This document shows, piece after piece, positions 9,803 through 19,804 of a stretch of 64,000 nt of DNA; the stretch's first letter is position 1, and every line of letters begins with the position of its first letter. Position numbers and translations under genes: made by a program. Origin of the DNA: Acinetobacter shaoyimingii (lineage in GTDB: Bacteria > Pseudomonadota > Gammaproteobacteria > Pseudomonadales > Moraxellaceae); NCBI RefSeq assembly GCF_011578045.1, contig NZ_CP049801.1, forward strand, positions 1,798,001 through 1,862,000, read 5' to 3'. Under the pieces are notes generated by a model. The model searched no databases, was not told the DNA's origin, and saw only the letters and a list, made by a program, of their open reading frames with translations.

Positions 9803-10339
9803 ATGGTTAAAAATGCATTACAGGCTCAATTGCTCAAAGCCGGTTTGGTCGATAATAAAAAAGCAAAAAAGCTTTCTAAACAGGCTGTACATGAACAACG
9901 TACAGGTCAAAGCAATGACGCTGAATTGAAAGCGAAAATTGAAAAAGATCTGCAAGAAAAACTTGCGAAGGATCAAGCTTTAAATTTGGAAAAGAAACGT
10001 CAGCTTGAAGAGAAAACGCTACAAGCATCCGTCATTCAAATGATTAGTCATCATAAAATCAAAGATACAGATGGTGAACTGACCTATCAATTTATTGATG
10101 AAAATAAAATTAAGAAAGTTTATATCAATCAACAAATTTACAATGCTTTGGTGTCTGGAAGTCTATTGGTTGCTAAAGATCAAGGTGGCTATGCATTTTT
10201 ACCGAAAGCCTTGGCAGATCGTATTAATGAAAAAATGGAAGGCTTTATTTTAGTCAATAATGCTGAAAATAAAGAAGCTGTAACCGATGAAGAAGATCCG
10301 TATGCAGCTTATGTCATTCCAGATGATTTGATGTGGTAA
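9803..10339 (+). CDS. DUF2058 family protein (YaiL-like)
   Basis: A 178-residue soluble, strongly charged protein. It begins MVKNALQAQLLKAGLVDNKKAKKL, the usual opening of DUF2058 proteins. A Lys/Glu-rich coiled-coil region follows (residues ~25-75), then a C-terminal domain (DGELTYQFIDENKIKKVYI, GSLLVAKDQGGYAFLPKALADRI). The family includes E. coli YaiL; its role is unsettled, possibly tied to nucleoprotein or polynucleotide binding. It ends a plus-strand run of three genes and converges on the TorF porin gene. A long imperfect palindrome lies in the convergent gap. Confidence 0.85.
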   Translation: MVKNALQAQLLKAGLVDNKKAKKLSKQAVHEQRTGQSNDAELKAKIEKDLQEKLAKDQALNLEKKRQLEEKTLQASVIQMISHHKIKDTDGELTYQFIDENKIKKVYINQQIYNALVSGSLLVAKDQGGYAFLPKALADRINEKMEGFILVNNAENKEAVTDEEDPYAAYVIPDDLMW

Positions 10340-10412
10340 TGCATAGACTTTTGCGACAACATAAAATATATCAATAATATTGGTTTAACTTTGTTTCAAC
10401 GTCATTGATCTA

Positions 10413-10450
10413 TATAAGGTCAATCAAATTCAAATTTGATTAACCTTATA
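10413..10450. terminator. Long AT-rich inverted repeat between convergent genes
   Basis: Bases 10413-10430 and 10433-10450 form an 18-bp stem with one mismatch (C at 10421 against A at 10442) and a tiny loop. It sits between the convergent DUF2058 and porin genes. It would fold in RNA from either strand, so a two-way terminator or transcript-end protector is likely. It lacks a clear T run on either side, so an intrinsic terminator is not certain. Confidence 0.5.
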
Positions 10451-10495
10451 ACTTTGTAATTGGTTGTAATAGAATAAATTATGATCAGCTAAAAG

Positions 10496-11281
10496 TTAAA
10501 ACTGATACGTCAATCCAACAATGCCCAGATTACGTTGTTTGTCATCGTAACGATCATACCCCCCAAAAATATACTCACCCGATACTTTGAAATTTTTATA
10601 AAACTCATAATTCAAACCAAGCGAAGCATAACGAAATGCCAAATTTTTCTCTGTATTGCCCAATTCTTTACCTTCATACTTACCATGATCTTGAAAATAA
10701 CTGGCAGTAGTTTTCACTCTTGCTTGTAATCGATCATTGAGTTGATGGTCTAACTGCAAGGTCATAAATGTATCCCCTTGATTGGCATAGGCTACGTCGT
10801 AAAGATAAGTGGACACTGAAGTAGTAAGCTGTGTTTTATCAGTTAAATCACGGTTGAGGGTCAACCCAAGTTCATTACTGGTGGTATGTTTACCTCCAGA
10901 ATAATAATACGTTGCTGACCAAACATTCCAATTCCAGTCACCAAATTTTTTGTTATACCCTAAGATAAAATCATGCTCAAATTGGTCTTTACGTTTGCGC
11001 TTGTGGCCTTCGAATTCTGGAAATGAATAATCTAAGGTCGACCCCCAATATCCAATATAAAAGTTTTCATAACCTGCGTTTAGAGTCAATTGAACAGCAA
11101 GATTATCGTCTTCTGGATTATTGGTTAAACCACGAGAGATATATTTTGAGACCAGATCAATTTGACCTGAAACATTGATTTTTTTGTCTTCTTCTGCATA
11201 TGCGGGCGCACCAAAAATGCAAAACAAAATAGGTGTAATACGTTGTATGCGCTTATCTAAAATTTTCATATTTTTATTCAT
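10496..11281 (-). CDS. TorF family putative outer membrane porin
   Basis: This 261-residue protein has an N-terminal export signal (cleavage likely after ...GAPAYA, residue ~29). The mature part is rich in alternating aromatic/polar beta strands: KINVSGQIDLVSKYISRGLT (the TIGR02001 opening), NFYIGYWGSTLDYSF, ASLGLNYEFYKNFKVSGEYIFGG, ending LGIVGLTYQF with a C-terminal Phe as in beta-barrels. Family knowledge: TIGR02001/TorF proteins are outer membrane channels of poorly known specificity. The gene lies about 110 bases downstream of betA on the same strand, so a link with choline or betaine uptake is plausible but unproven. Confidence 0.82.
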   Translation of the reverse strand: MNKNMKILDKRIQRITPILFCIFGAPAYAEEDKKINVSGQIDLVSKYISRGLTNNPEDDNLAVQLTLNAGYENFYIGYWGSTLDYSFPEFEGHKRKRKDQFEHDFILGYNKKFGDWNWNVWSATYYYSGGKHTTSNELGLTLNRDLTDKTQLTTSVSTYLYDVAYANQGDTFMTLQLDHQLNDRLQARVKTTASYFQDHGKYEGKELGNTEKNLAFRYASLGLNYEFYKNFKVSGEYIFGGYDRYDDKQRNLGIVGLTYQF

Positions 11282-11390
11282 ATTTAAATGATAAGTCAGT
11301 GACTTAATTAAAATGCAGGAATTAAATAATATATTTAAGTTTGATATTGAGTTCTGTCGAATTAACAGAACTCAACATAGGAACAACATT

Positions 11391-13034
11391 TTACGCACGA
11401 TAAAATGGTGCAGTTGACGGTGGAAGCGGTTGCTTTTCTCGAATATGATCGGCGAGTTTTTCTGCAATCATAATGGTGGTGGCATTTAAATTACCCGTAA
11501 TAATGAGTGGCATAATTGAGGCATCAATCACACGCAGATGTTTTACCCCATGTACGCGTCCATAACCATCCACTACAGCCATGTCATCCTCACCCATTTT
11601 ACAACTACATGATGGATGATAAGCCGTCTCTGCATGTTGGCGTACAAACTCATCAAGCTCTGCATCGGTTTGTACACGGCTACTTGGGCTAATTTCATCT
11701 CCACGATAAGGATCTAGCGCAGGTTGCTGCATAATGTCACGTGTAATTCGAATCGCATCACGAAACTCTCGCCAATCCTGATCCGTACTCATGTAATTGA
11801 ACAAAATACTCGGATGTTCAAATGGATCTTTAGATTTAAGTTTAACTCGACCACGGGATGGTGAGCGCATGGATCCGACATGGGCCTGAAAACCATGCTC
11901 TTTAATGGCATTGGTTCCATTGTAATTGATGGCAATTGGGAGAAAATGATACTGAATATTCGGCCATGCAAATTCATCGGATGAACGAATAAAACCACCT
12001 GCTTCAAATTGGTTACTCGCACCAATACCCTGACCTAAAAACAACCATTCTGCGCCAATTTTCGGCTGGTTGTACCATTTTAATGCAGGATACAAACTTA
12101 CAGGTTTTTTACAATGATACTGCAAATACATCTCTAAATGATCTTGCAGATTCTCTCCTACACCAGGCAAATCCTGTACGACTGGAATATCCAGAGATTG
12201 GAGTAAATTTTGTGCACCAACACCTGATCGCTGTAAAATCTGAGGGGAAGCAATTGCACCTGCACAAAGTAAAACTTCACGATACGCATAAACCTGAATT
12301 GGGTTTCGATCTTGACCTTGAAAATATTCAACTCCGACCGCCGTTTGTCCATCAAATAAAATACGATCTGTGGTGGCGTGAGTCACAATAGTTAAATTGT
12401 CACGACCTTTGGCCATATCTAAATAACCACGTGCAGTACTCGAACGACGACCTTGCGGTGTCACAGTTCGATCCATTGGGCCAAAACCTTCTTGTTGATA
12501 ACCATTCAAATCATCAGTGCGTGGATAACCTGCTTGTACTCCAGCTTCAACCATGGCGTGAAACAGTTCATTATTGCCATTTTTAGGTGTAGCGACAGAC
12601 ACAGGCCCATTGTCACCATGATAATCATTGCCACCAATATCACGGGTTTCCGCTTTTTTGTAATATGGCAGACAGTCTGCATACGACCAATGTTCTAAGC
12701 CATTAAAACTTGCCCATTGTTCTAAATCCATGGCATTACCACGGATATAACACATGCCATTAATCAGCGATGATCCACCCAAACCTTTTCCTCGTCCACA
12801 TTCCATCCGACGATTATTCATATACGGTTCAGGGTCAGTTAAATACGCCCAATTATAGCGACGACCTTGTAGTGGATATGCCAAAGCAGCTGGCATTTGC
12901 GTACGAAAATCGAGTCGATAATCTGGTCCACCTGCTTCCAGAAGTAACACTTTAATTTGTGGATCTTCAGTAAGTCTTGCAGCCAACACATTGCCTGCAG
13001 AACCTGCGCCAATAATGATGTAATCATAGTTCAT
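11391..13034 (-). CDS. betA: Choline dehydrogenase BetA
   Basis: This 547-residue GMC-family FAD flavoprotein oxidises choline to betaine aldehyde, the first step of glycine betaine synthesis. The N-terminus has the dinucleotide-binding motif [22 protein letters not shown] signature 1 ([20 protein letters not shown]) is near residue 83 and signature 2 ([13 protein letters not shown]) near 258. The catalytic His region [13 protein letters not shown] is near 468. Length and motifs fit BetA well. It follows betB by 10 bases on the same strand and is the third gene of a betI-betB-betA operon. Confidence 0.96.
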   Translation of the reverse strand: MNYDYIIIGAGSAGNVLAARLTEDPQIKVLLLEAGGPDYRLDFRTQMPAALAYPLQGRRYNWAYLTDPEPYMNNRRMECGRGKGLGGSSLINGMCYIRGNAMDLEQWASFNGLEHWSYADCLPYYKKAETRDIGGNDYHGDNGPVSVATPKNGNNELFHAMVEAGVQAGYPRTDDLNGYQQEGFGPMDRTVTPQGRRSSTARGYLDMAKGRDNLTIVTHATTDRILFDGQTAVGVEYFQGQDRNPIQVYAYREVLLCAGAIASPQILQRSGVGAQNLLQSLDIPVVQDLPGVGENLQDHLEMYLQYHCKKPVSLYPALKWYNQPKIGAEWLFLGQGIGASNQFEAGGFIRSSDEFAWPNIQYHFLPIAINYNGTNAIKEHGFQAHVGSMRSPSRGRVKLKSKDPFEHPSILFNYMSTDQDWREFRDAIRITRDIMQQPALDPYRGDEISPSSRVQTDAELDEFVRQHAETAYHPSCSCKMGEDDMAVVDGYGRVHGVKHLRVIDASIMPLIITGNLNATTIMIAEKLADHIREKQPLPPSTAPFYRA

Positions 13035-13044
13035 ACGATGCTCC

Positions 13045-14520
13045 TTATTGGCTAAAGACGGACTGGAATGGACTCAGCTCAACTTGAATCGATTTGGTTT
13101 GTGTATAGTGCTGCAAAGTAACTAAACCATTTTCACGACCTACGCCAGAATGTTTATAACCACCGACAGGCATTTCCGCAGGCGATTCACCCCACGTATT
13201 GATCCAGCAAATACCCGCCTGAATTTGATGAATGACACGATGCGCTGTTGCCAAATTAGGACTTACAACACCAGCAGCTAAGCCATAAACCGTTTTATTT
13301 GCACGTTCGATGACTTCTTGTTCAGTTTCATAGCCTAGGATGCTCATCACGGGACCAAAAATTTCTTCACGGACAATGGCCATATCATCATGACAGTCTG
13401 TAAATACTGTAGGTTGTACATAAGCACCATGAGCAAGATGCTCTTCTTGCGCACGACCACCACCAGACAGTAAACGAGCACCTTCTTGTTTACCTAACTC
13501 AATAAAATGAAGCACTTTTTCCATATGGGAAAAACTTGATACAGGGCCAAAGTTGGTTTTTGGATCAAGCGGATCACCCATATGGATATAAGGTATACGC
13601 GCTAATATTTTGGCTTCAAATTCAGCTTTTCGTTCATTGGGAATAAAAACTCGTGTGCCATTGGTACACACTTGGCCTGAACTGTAGAAGTTCGCCATCA
13701 TAGCGATATCCGCCGCCAAATCGAGATCTGCATCTGGGCAAATGATCAGTGGCGATTTACCGCCAAGTTCCATCGTTACTTCTTTTAATGAAGACTCAGC
13801 TGCCTGCGACATGACTTTCTTCCCTGTCGCAATACCACCAGTGAAAGAAACCTTTGCAATATCTGGATGAGATGTTAAATAACCGCCGACTTTACCATCA
13901 CCTGTCACGACATTAAAAACGCCATCTGGAACACCCGCTTCGGTATAAATTTCTGCCAATTTAAGCGCAGTTAATGGGGTAATTTCACTGGCTTTAAAGA
14001 CCATGGCATTGCCAGCGGCCAAAGCGGGGGCAGACTTCCAAAGTGCAATTTGAATCGGATAATTCCAAGCGCCAATGCCTGCGACCACACCCAAAGGTTC
14101 ACGACGTGTGTACACAAAAGACGTTTCACGTAACGGAATTTGTTGACCTTCGAGCACTGGTAATATGCCTGCATAATATTCAAGTACATCTGCACCTGTA
14201 ACAATATCAACAGTAGATGTTTCAGAATAAGCTTTGCCACTGTCCAAAGACTCGAGCTTCGCAAGCTCATCATTGCGTTCGCGTAAAATGGCAACGGCTT
14301 TATTTAAAATACGCGAGCGTTGAATCGCCGTCATGGCCGCCCAAATTTTTTGACCTTGTTGTGCTGAAATTACAGCACGATCAATATCATGTTCAGCACA
14401 GCTTTGTAGTTCAGCTAAAACCTCACCTGTCGCAGGATTAATGGTTTGAAAAGTGCTATTGGATGTAGCATCGACGTATTGACCATGAATATAAGGTCTT
14501 AATAAGTTAGAAGTAGTCAA
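13045..14520 (-). CDS. betB: Betaine aldehyde dehydrogenase BetB
   Basis: This 491-residue NAD(P)-dependent aldehyde dehydrogenase makes glycine betaine from betaine aldehyde. It shows the ALDH motifs in order: the cofactor loop [27 protein letters not shown] (cited in part), the SFTGG motif near residue 228, the Glu motif [10 protein letters not shown] near 252 and the catalytic Cys in [13 protein letters not shown] near 285. The C-terminal [13 protein letters not shown] is typical of BetB. It sits 24 bases after betI and 10 before betA. Together these convert choline to an osmoprotectant under salt stress. Confidence 0.96.
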   Translation of the reverse strand: MTTSNLLRPYIHGQYVDATSNSTFQTINPATGEVLAELQSCAEHDIDRAVISAQQGQKIWAAMTAIQRSRILNKAVAILRERNDELAKLESLDSGKAYSETSTVDIVTGADVLEYYAGILPVLEGQQIPLRETSFVYTRREPLGVVAGIGAWNYPIQIALWKSAPALAAGNAMVFKASEITPLTALKLAEIYTEAGVPDGVFNVVTGDGKVGGYLTSHPDIAKVSFTGGIATGKKVMSQAAESSLKEVTMELGGKSPLIICPDADLDLAADIAMMANFYSSGQVCTNGTRVFIPNERKAEFEAKILARIPYIHMGDPLDPKTNFGPVSSFSHMEKVLHFIELGKQEGARLLSGGGRAQEEHLAHGAYVQPTVFTDCHDDMAIVREEIFGPVMSILGYETEQEVIERANKTVYGLAAGVVSPNLATAHRVIHQIQAGICWINTWGESPAEMPVGGYKHSGVGRENGLVTLQHYTQTKSIQVELSPFQSVFSQ

Positions 14521-14544
14521 TGTTTTTCCCTCGCATAATTTGTT

Positions 14545-15123
14545 TTATTCGAATTGATTCCGAATGAATTGTTGGCAAATTTCAATCGGAATAGACAGAT
14601 TCATTTCTTCATTCATCAAAGCGCCTCTTAACCAAAAGCCATCAATCAAAGCCGCTAAACCTTGTGCTGCTTTTTCTGCACGCTTTGCATCAAATACCTT
14701 TAAAAATTCAAATTTAATATTGGAATGCAAACGATGATGATTAATCTGTTGTAAACGATGTAATTCAGGTTGATGTAAACTATTGGCCCAAAAAGCCAGC
14801 CATACTTTCATAGCCGCCTGATTTGTCTGAGACGCTGCAAAATTTGCTTGCACAATCGCCATCAGTCTTTGTTCAGGATCATTACCAACTTCAGCTTGTT
14901 TATCTGTCAGGGATTGAGCTAACTGTTGAAGCAAATAACGCATGGTCGCTTCAATTAAGCCATTTTTACCTTTGAAATAATGGCTAATAATCCCTGTCGA
15001 AACCCCTGCTCTTTGTGCAATTTGTTGAATCGATGTTTCGGCAAAACCCAACTCATTAACTGCAGAAAGCGTCGCCTCAATTAACTGTTGACGTCGGATT
15101 GGTTGCATACCCACTTTTGGCAT
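14545..15123 (-). CDS. betI: TetR family repressor BetI
   Basis: A 192-residue TetR-type regulator that represses bet genes until choline is present. The chosen ATG at 15123 gives MPKVGMQPIRRQQLIEATL, which matches the BetI family start, and has an AGGTG ribosome binding site just upstream. A longer reading from a TTG at 15150 adds nine residues without family support. The helix-turn-helix is at about residues 25-50 (TSIQQIAQRAGVSTGIISHYFKGKNGL). The rest is the ligand/dimer domain. It heads the betI-betB-betA operon, opposite betT, with a perfect palindrome in the shared promoter region. Confidence 0.95.
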   Translation of the reverse strand: MPKVGMQPIRRQQLIEATLSAVNELGFAETSIQQIAQRAGVSTGIISHYFKGKNGLIEATMRYLLQQLAQSLTDKQAEVGNDPEQRLMAIVQANFAASQTNQAAMKVWLAFWANSLHQPELHRLQQINHHRLHSNIKFEFLKVFDAKRAEKAAQGLAALIDGFWLRGALMNEEMNLSIPIEICQQFIRNQFE

Positions 15124-15218
15124 AACTACACCTGAAAGAACCTGAAACAAAAAACATCGTGTGATCTACATCCTTCAGATGTAGATTAAAATTTGGTTAA
15201 CATTTAACAAACGTTTTT

Positions 15219-15238
15219 TTAATTGAACGTTCAATTAA
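15219..15238. promoter_or_regulatory. Probable BetI operator palindrome
   Basis: TTAATTGAACGTTCAATTAA is a perfect 20-bp palindrome in the 292-base gap between the divergent betI and betT genes. The GACGTTCAAT/TTGAACGTTCAA core resembles known BetI sites in enterics and Vibrio as I recall them. Position between the two promoters suggests control of both betIBA and betT. Binding is inferred. Confidence 0.72.
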
Positions 15239-15415
15239 CAAAAATTATAGTACTAGTTCATCCTTGATGTACAGCGCAGTTTGTTTTGGATTTGCAATTG
15301 TTTGTAATAAGCTTTGTTTTAATAATCAGCAAAGCCATATTTGTCTAATCAGTGTCATATCGAATCACACTGCGCTGTAGATCACTCTTTCTAAAAATGA
15401 AAATGGTGTTCGCAT

Positions 15416-17455
15416 ATGGATAAAAAAATTGAACAACAAAAAGATAGTTTGAATCATGTGGTCTTTTATTTTTCCGCCACATTAATTTTACTTTTTTCAA
15501 TAGTCACTATTTTATTTAATGAACAATCGAATCAAGTGATTGTTACGATCTTGAATTGGGTCAGCTCAACTTTCAGTTGGTATTACTTGCTGGCTGCAAC
15601 TTTGTATTTTGTCTTTATTGTTTTTATTGCTTGTTCTCGTTATGGCGAAATTAAATTAGGTCCTAAACATTCTAAACCTGAATTCAGTCTGCTCAGTTGG
15701 TCAGCTATGCTGTTTTCTGCAGGCATTGGCATCGACTTAATGTTTTTCTCGGTCGCCGAACCTTTGTCACACTATATGGCACCTCCTGTCGGTGATGCTC
15801 AAACCTTTGAGGCTGCTCGTCAATCTATGGTGTGGACGCTATTCCATTACGGATTAACAGGTTGGAGTATGTATGCCTTGATTGGCGTCGCTTTAGGGTA
15901 TTTTAGTTATCGCTATAACTTGCCTCTAACCATCCGTTCTGCACTTTATCCGATTTTTGGTAAAAAGATTGACGGTCCGATTGGACATACAGTCGATACA
16001 GCTGCTGTTCTCGGTACAATTTTTGGTATTGCTACAACCTGTGGTATTGGGGTTGTACAGCTGAATTATGGCTTACATGTCCTATTCGACTTACCTGAAA
16101 ATTTATGGATCCAAGCGGCTTTAATTGCTGTAGCCGTCGTGATTACAGTGATTTCAGTCACTGCAGGTGTCAATAAAGGTATTCGGGTACTTTCTGAGAT
16201 TAATATTTATGTTTCGATAGCACTGTTACTGTTTATTTTATTGGTTGGAAATACTGAATTTTTACTGGCCGCTTTAATACAAAATTTTGGTGATTATATT
16301 AGTCAATTTCCAAAGTTATCGCTCACCAGTTTTCCATTTGAACAACCCAAAGAATGGATGAACAGTTGGACACTTTTCTTCTGGGCATGGTGGATTGCTT
16401 GGTCGCCATTTGTCGGCTTATTCCTTGCGCGTATCTCTCGAGGTCGTACTATTCGTGAATTTGTAGCAGGCACATTGATTATTCCACTGTTATTTACTTT
16501 AACTTGGTTGTCTATATTTGGAAATAGTGCTTTATACAGTGTGATTTTTGAAGGCAATACTGCACTTGCTGACACCGTGATGCATAACCCAGCCCATGGT
16601 TTTTACGATCTGCTTGCACAATATCCAGGTTTTAGCTTCGTTGCAGGCGTTGCCACTATTACAGGGCTGTTGTTCTATGTGACTTCTGCGGATTCTGGTG
16701 CATTGGTTTTAGGTAATTTCACCACCAAATTCAGCAATATTGAACACGACTCCCCGCGTTGGCTCAGTGTTTTTTGGGCAATTGCAATTGGTTTACTCAC
16801 CCTTGCAATGCTCATGGCCAATGGTGTTACAGCACTACAAAACACCACCATTATTATGGGATTACCTTTTAGTTTTGTGATTTTCTTTGTCATGGCTGGC
16901 TTATTTAAATCGCTTCGACTTGAAGATTTCAGACAAGCCAGTACCAGTTTAAATGCTGCACCTGTGGTAGGTAATGTGGATATTCTCAACTGGAAAAATC
17001 GACTCAGTCGCGTGATGTTGCATCCAAGTCTTGCACAAACTAGAAAAATGCTGAATGAAGTGTGTAAACCAGCAATGCAGGAAGTTGCGGAGGAGCTTAA
17101 TCGTAAAGGTATTATTGTCGCTGTTAATGAAAGAGAACTAGATGATGACGATCATGGACTTTACCATCTCGATTTACAGATTGATTTAGGCGAAGAAGAA
17201 AACTTTGTCTATGCCATTTGGCCAGTTCGTTATGCAATGCCCCAGTTTAGTACCCGTGGTAAAAGTGCTAAACGCCATTATTATCGTCTGGAAAGTTATT
17301 TATTTGAAGGATCTCAAGGCAATGATTTGGTCGGTTATAGCAAAGAACAAGTCATTAATGACATTTTAGATAAATATGAACGTCACATGATGTATTTACA
17401 TATTAACCGTATTAGTCCGGGAAAACGCCCTTTATTTCCAGACCGTGAAAATTAA
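15416..17455 (+). CDS. betT: BCCT family high-affinity choline transporter BetT
   Basis: This 679-residue inner membrane protein has about 12 membrane helices (residues ~20-510) and a long soluble C-terminal tail of about 160 residues. BCCT signatures include LLSWSAMLFSAGIGIDLMFF near residue 93 and FFWAWWIAWSPFVGLFLARI near 322. The tail (KRHYYRLESYLFEGSQGNDL, then LDKYERHMMYLHINR) matches the BetT type thought to sense osmotic stress. It is divergent from betI and feeds choline to BetA/BetB. The start ATG at 15416 is preceded by a weak Shine-Dalgarno region. Choline rather than betaine as substrate is inferred from context and tail type. Confidence 0.93.
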   Translation: MDKKIEQQKDSLNHVVFYFSATLILLFSIVTILFNEQSNQVIVTILNWVSSTFSWYYLLAATLYFVFIVFIACSRYGEIKLGPKHSKPEFSLLSWSAMLFSAGIGIDLMFFSVAEPLSHYMAPPVGDAQTFEAARQSMVWTLFHYGLTGWSMYALIGVALGYFSYRYNLPLTIRSALYPIFGKKIDGPIGHTVDTAAVLGTIFGIATTCGIGVVQLNYGLHVLFDLPENLWIQAALIAVAVVITVISVTAGVNKGIRVLSEINIYVSIALLLFILLVGNTEFLLAALIQNFGDYISQFPKLSLTSFPFEQPKEWMNSWTLFFWAWWIAWSPFVGLFLARISRGRTIREFVAGTLIIPLLFTLTWLSIFGNSALYSVIFEGNTALADTVMHNPAHGFYDLLAQYPGFSFVAGVATITGLLFYVTSADSGALVLGNFTTKFSNIEHDSPRWLSVFWAIAIGLLTLAMLMANGVTALQNTTIIMGLPFSFVIFFVMAGLFKSLRLEDFRQASTSLNAAPVVGNVDILNWKNRLSRVMLHPSLAQTRKMLNEVCKPAMQEVAEELNRKGIIVAVNERELDDDDHGLYHLDLQIDLGEEENFVYAIWPVRYAMPQFSTRGKSAKRHYYRLESYLFEGSQGNDLVGYSKEQVINDILDKYERHMMYLHINRISPGKRPLFPDREN

Positions 17456-17481
17456 TTTAGATTTTGCCAAGGATGTAATTC

Positions 17482-18090
17482 ATGTCAGAAAGTTTGCATG
17501 CATTTGCGTTGTTTTTCTCACTCCTCAATCCCTTTTTGATGAGTATTTATATGCTTGGCATTATTCGGAATTCTGATGCCAAAATCTTTAATATGGCGTT
17601 GATTCAAGGAAGCCTAATCAGTTTTATTGTCTTCATCATTTTTGCAAAAACTGGTCAAGCCTTTTTTAATGAAATACTGCATGTCCGTTTTGAATCATTT
17701 CAGATTTTTGGTGGCATTATCTTTTTGGTGATTGGCTATCGTTATGTGTTTGAAGGTGCTGAAACGATTGGTGTAACACGTGGTGCTCCCAATCATTTGG
17801 CAGGTACGATTGCCATGCCCTTTATGATTGGACCAGGTACGGTATCTGCCGCCGTCATTACAGGTATTAAACTGAATTTATTAGAAACCATTTTGGTGAT
17901 TTTTTTCACGTTATTTCTAACATGTAGTTTACTGATTTTAATGAAATATTTACATGATAATTTGCAGCGTAAAAATTCCAATTATATTGATTTGTATGTA
18001 GATATCGTAGGGCGTATTTCGGCGCTACTGATTGGTACAATTGCGATTGATATGATTGTGACGGGCATTACAGGTATTATCAATGCTTAG
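17482..18090 (+). CDS. MarC family integral membrane protein
   Basis: A 202-residue protein with about six membrane helices. MarC-family blocks are visible: FALFFSLLNPFLMSIYMLGII at the start, FGGIIFLVIGYRYVFEG in the middle and AGTIAMPFMIGPGTVSAAVI near residue 110. Family members were once linked to multiple antibiotic resistance but have no settled function. The gene lies 26 bases after betT with a GGATGT-type ribosome site and may be transcribed with it. A strong terminator hairpin follows. Confidence 0.87.
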   Translation: MSESLHAFALFFSLLNPFLMSIYMLGIIRNSDAKIFNMALIQGSLISFIVFIIFAKTGQAFFNEILHVRFESFQIFGGIIFLVIGYRYVFEGAETIGVTRGAPNHLAGTIAMPFMIGPGTVSAAVITGIKLNLLETILVIFFTLFLTCSLLILMKYLHDNLQRKNSNYIDLYVDIVGRISALLIGTIAIDMIVTGITGIINA

Positions 18091-18224
18091 TGATCAGCAC
18101 CTTCAATATGATTCGTAAATTAATTTATATAAAATATTGTTTTTAATAATATTATACGTTTTTTTTGGCTTCATTTCTAAGTTAAATTTTAGGACTTAGT
18201 ATCAAAATTTAATTAAAATGCTTT

Positions 18225-18258
18225 TTAAAAAGTGAGAAATAATCTTCTCACTTTTTAA
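18225..18258. terminator. Intrinsic terminator after marC
   Basis: AAAAAGTGAGAA at 18227-18238 pairs perfectly with TTCTCACTTTTT at 18245-18256 around a 6-base loop. The T-rich 3' arm serves the plus strand (marC). The mirrored A-rich arm would also give a T run for the convergent minus-strand hotdog gene. Confidence 0.8.
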
Positions 18259-18356
18259 GTGTACATCTAAGGTTGTTGACATTTCACAGATGTTTTTATC
18301 CCAAAGAGTTATGGCTAAAACCACAACTCATAGATGACATGTCAACACACCCTAAC

Positions 18357-18797
18357 TCAATCATGCTTAACATTCATCATAATATTCGCAGTAAAAACTT
18401 CAGTTCCCCCTGTATCTTTAATACTCACAGGAACTTGAATGTCGCCTGGCTGTGTCCAATCGATATTTCGTCCATCTGCAACGGCAACCACATCAGTTTT
18501 AGCCTTTGCTAGATATTGAACTTGCATCCCTTTTGGAATCCAGCGAGCGCCCTCTGGAATAGAGACATCCGTCATCATCCCACCAGCTAATTCTGCCGCA
18601 TTACATAATGCAATGGCATGCATGGTACCTAAATGGTTGGTCACTTCTTTACGAAATGGAATTTCGACAGAAACAAAACCTGGCTCAAGCATGGTAATGG
18701 ATGGATTCACGGTGCTGAAATATGGTGCCATTTGGCAGACCATTTCAGTAAATTTTTCAGCGCCAATTTTTTGATACATTCCTAGATATTGATTCAT
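18357..18797 (-). CDS. Hotdog-fold DUF4442/PaaI-like thioesterase
   Basis: A 146-residue soluble protein with a hotdog-fold pattern: PSITMLEPGFVSVEIPFRKEV, then NHLGTMHAIALCNAAELAGGMMTDVSI, where the helix after HLGTMHA is the usual active-site helix, then ARWIPKGMQVQYLAKAKTDV. This resembles DUF4442 and PaaI-type acyl-CoA thioesterases. The substrate is unknown. It is downstream of an alpha/beta hydrolase on the same strand, with an 80-base gap. A dedicated lipid or acyl-CoA role is a reasonable guess only. Confidence 0.75.
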   Translation of the reverse strand: MNQYLGMYQKIGAEKFTEMVCQMAPYFSTVNPSITMLEPGFVSVEIPFRKEVTNHLGTMHAIALCNAAELAGGMMTDVSIPEGARWIPKGMQVQYLAKAKTDVVAVADGRNIDWTQPGDIQVPVSIKDTGGTEVFTANIMMNVKHD

Positions 18798-18877
18798 TTT
18801 TATTTCCTATCTGATTTAGATTCTTTATCAACTTCTTTTGTTCAAAGCAAAAAGATATTTGTCTTGTAAAACTCCCT

Positions 18878-19780
18878 TTATTGATTTGGTTGTAAAGATG
18901 TTGTAAAACGATGAATCGTTTCAGCAACTTGATTTGGACAGCTTAATGGTGCCCAATGAGAAGCATTCACAAAGGATTCTGAATGCTGTGTTGCCCACTT
19001 AGATGTATCTGCAAATAAACGAGGCGGTAAGAAGGGATCTCTGACGGCAATGAGTGTATGTACAGGTACATCTGTTTGAACAACTTTTGCGGTCAAAACG
19101 CGTTGTAAAAGATTGGCGCGATAAATACCTAAATAACGAATGGCATCTCCCTCTAAGCCCTCATTTTTATGATAGATGACATTTCTTTCACCTTTGGTGA
19201 CTAAGGTTTTCATCAACCAAGCACCTAATCCAATGCGCCACATCAGTTCAGGTAAAATGGGCATAGAGAAGAATGTCATTAGACTATTTCGAGCCAATTG
19301 ATTGAACAATTGCCATAAATTAGTTGGTGTGGGTTTGAATAATCGACTTTTTAAATAAACGCCCACTTGTTCCAAACTAGGCGCCATTGTTGTAAACGAG
19401 GCAATACGCTTTGCACCTTCAGCATCACGAATCGCATTCCAACCATAAATTCCGCCCCAATCATGCCCAATAAGATGAACTTTTTGATTTGGACTCACAG
19501 CATCAATCACAGCAAATAAGTCTTTTAACAATTCATTGAATTTATAATGTTTATACCCTTGAATATGGGTTGATTCACCACAGCCACGCATATCAAAAGC
19601 CACGACATAAAAATCATCTTTTAGCGCTTGGGCAATCTTTTCCCAAAAAATAGCACGATCTGGATAACCATGAGCAAAGACCAAGACTTCTTTAGGATGC
19701 TCCGCAGTGGGTTTTTCACCCCATGTGTAAATTGCAAGTTCTACATCATCGGAATGGGCAAATAATTCTGGTTGTAACAT
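18878..19780 (-). CDS. Alpha/beta hydrolase (epoxide hydrolase/dehalogenase-like)
   Basis: About 300 residues in the alpha/beta hydrolase fold. Visible are the oxyanion region FAHGYPDRAIFWEKI near residue 35, DMRGCGES near 65, the nucleophile elbow LIGHDWGGIYGWNAI (Asp nucleophile) near 107 and a C-terminal His in NASHWAPLSCPNQV. An Asp rather than Ser nucleophile points to the epoxide hydrolase or haloalkane dehalogenase branch. I chose the ATG at 19780, which has GGAG eight bases upstream, over a TTG at 19798. It follows a DUF2306 membrane gene closely on the same strand, so the two are probably co-transcribed. Confidence 0.82.
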   Translation of the reverse strand: MLQPELFAHSDDVELAIYTWGEKPTAEHPKEVLVFAHGYPDRAIFWEKIAQALKDDFYVVAFDMRGCGESTHIQGYKHYKFNELLKDLFAVIDAVSPNQKVHLIGHDWGGIYGWNAIRDAEGAKRIASFTTMAPSLEQVGVYLKSRLFKPTPTNLWQLFNQLARNSLMTFFSMPILPELMWRIGLGAWLMKTLVTKGERNVIYHKNEGLEGDAIRYLGIYRANLLQRVLTAKVVQTDVPVHTLIAVRDPFLPPRLFADTSKWATQHSESFVNASHWAPLSCPNQVAETIHRFTTSLQPNQ

Positions 19781-19804
19781 GTGGGAGACTCCAATCAATT
19801 TAAT

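Noticed and set aside
15124-15150. Longer BetI start (TTG at 15150)
   Set aside because: The family begins MPKxGMQxxRR, which the ATG at 15123 gives, with a good ribosome site.
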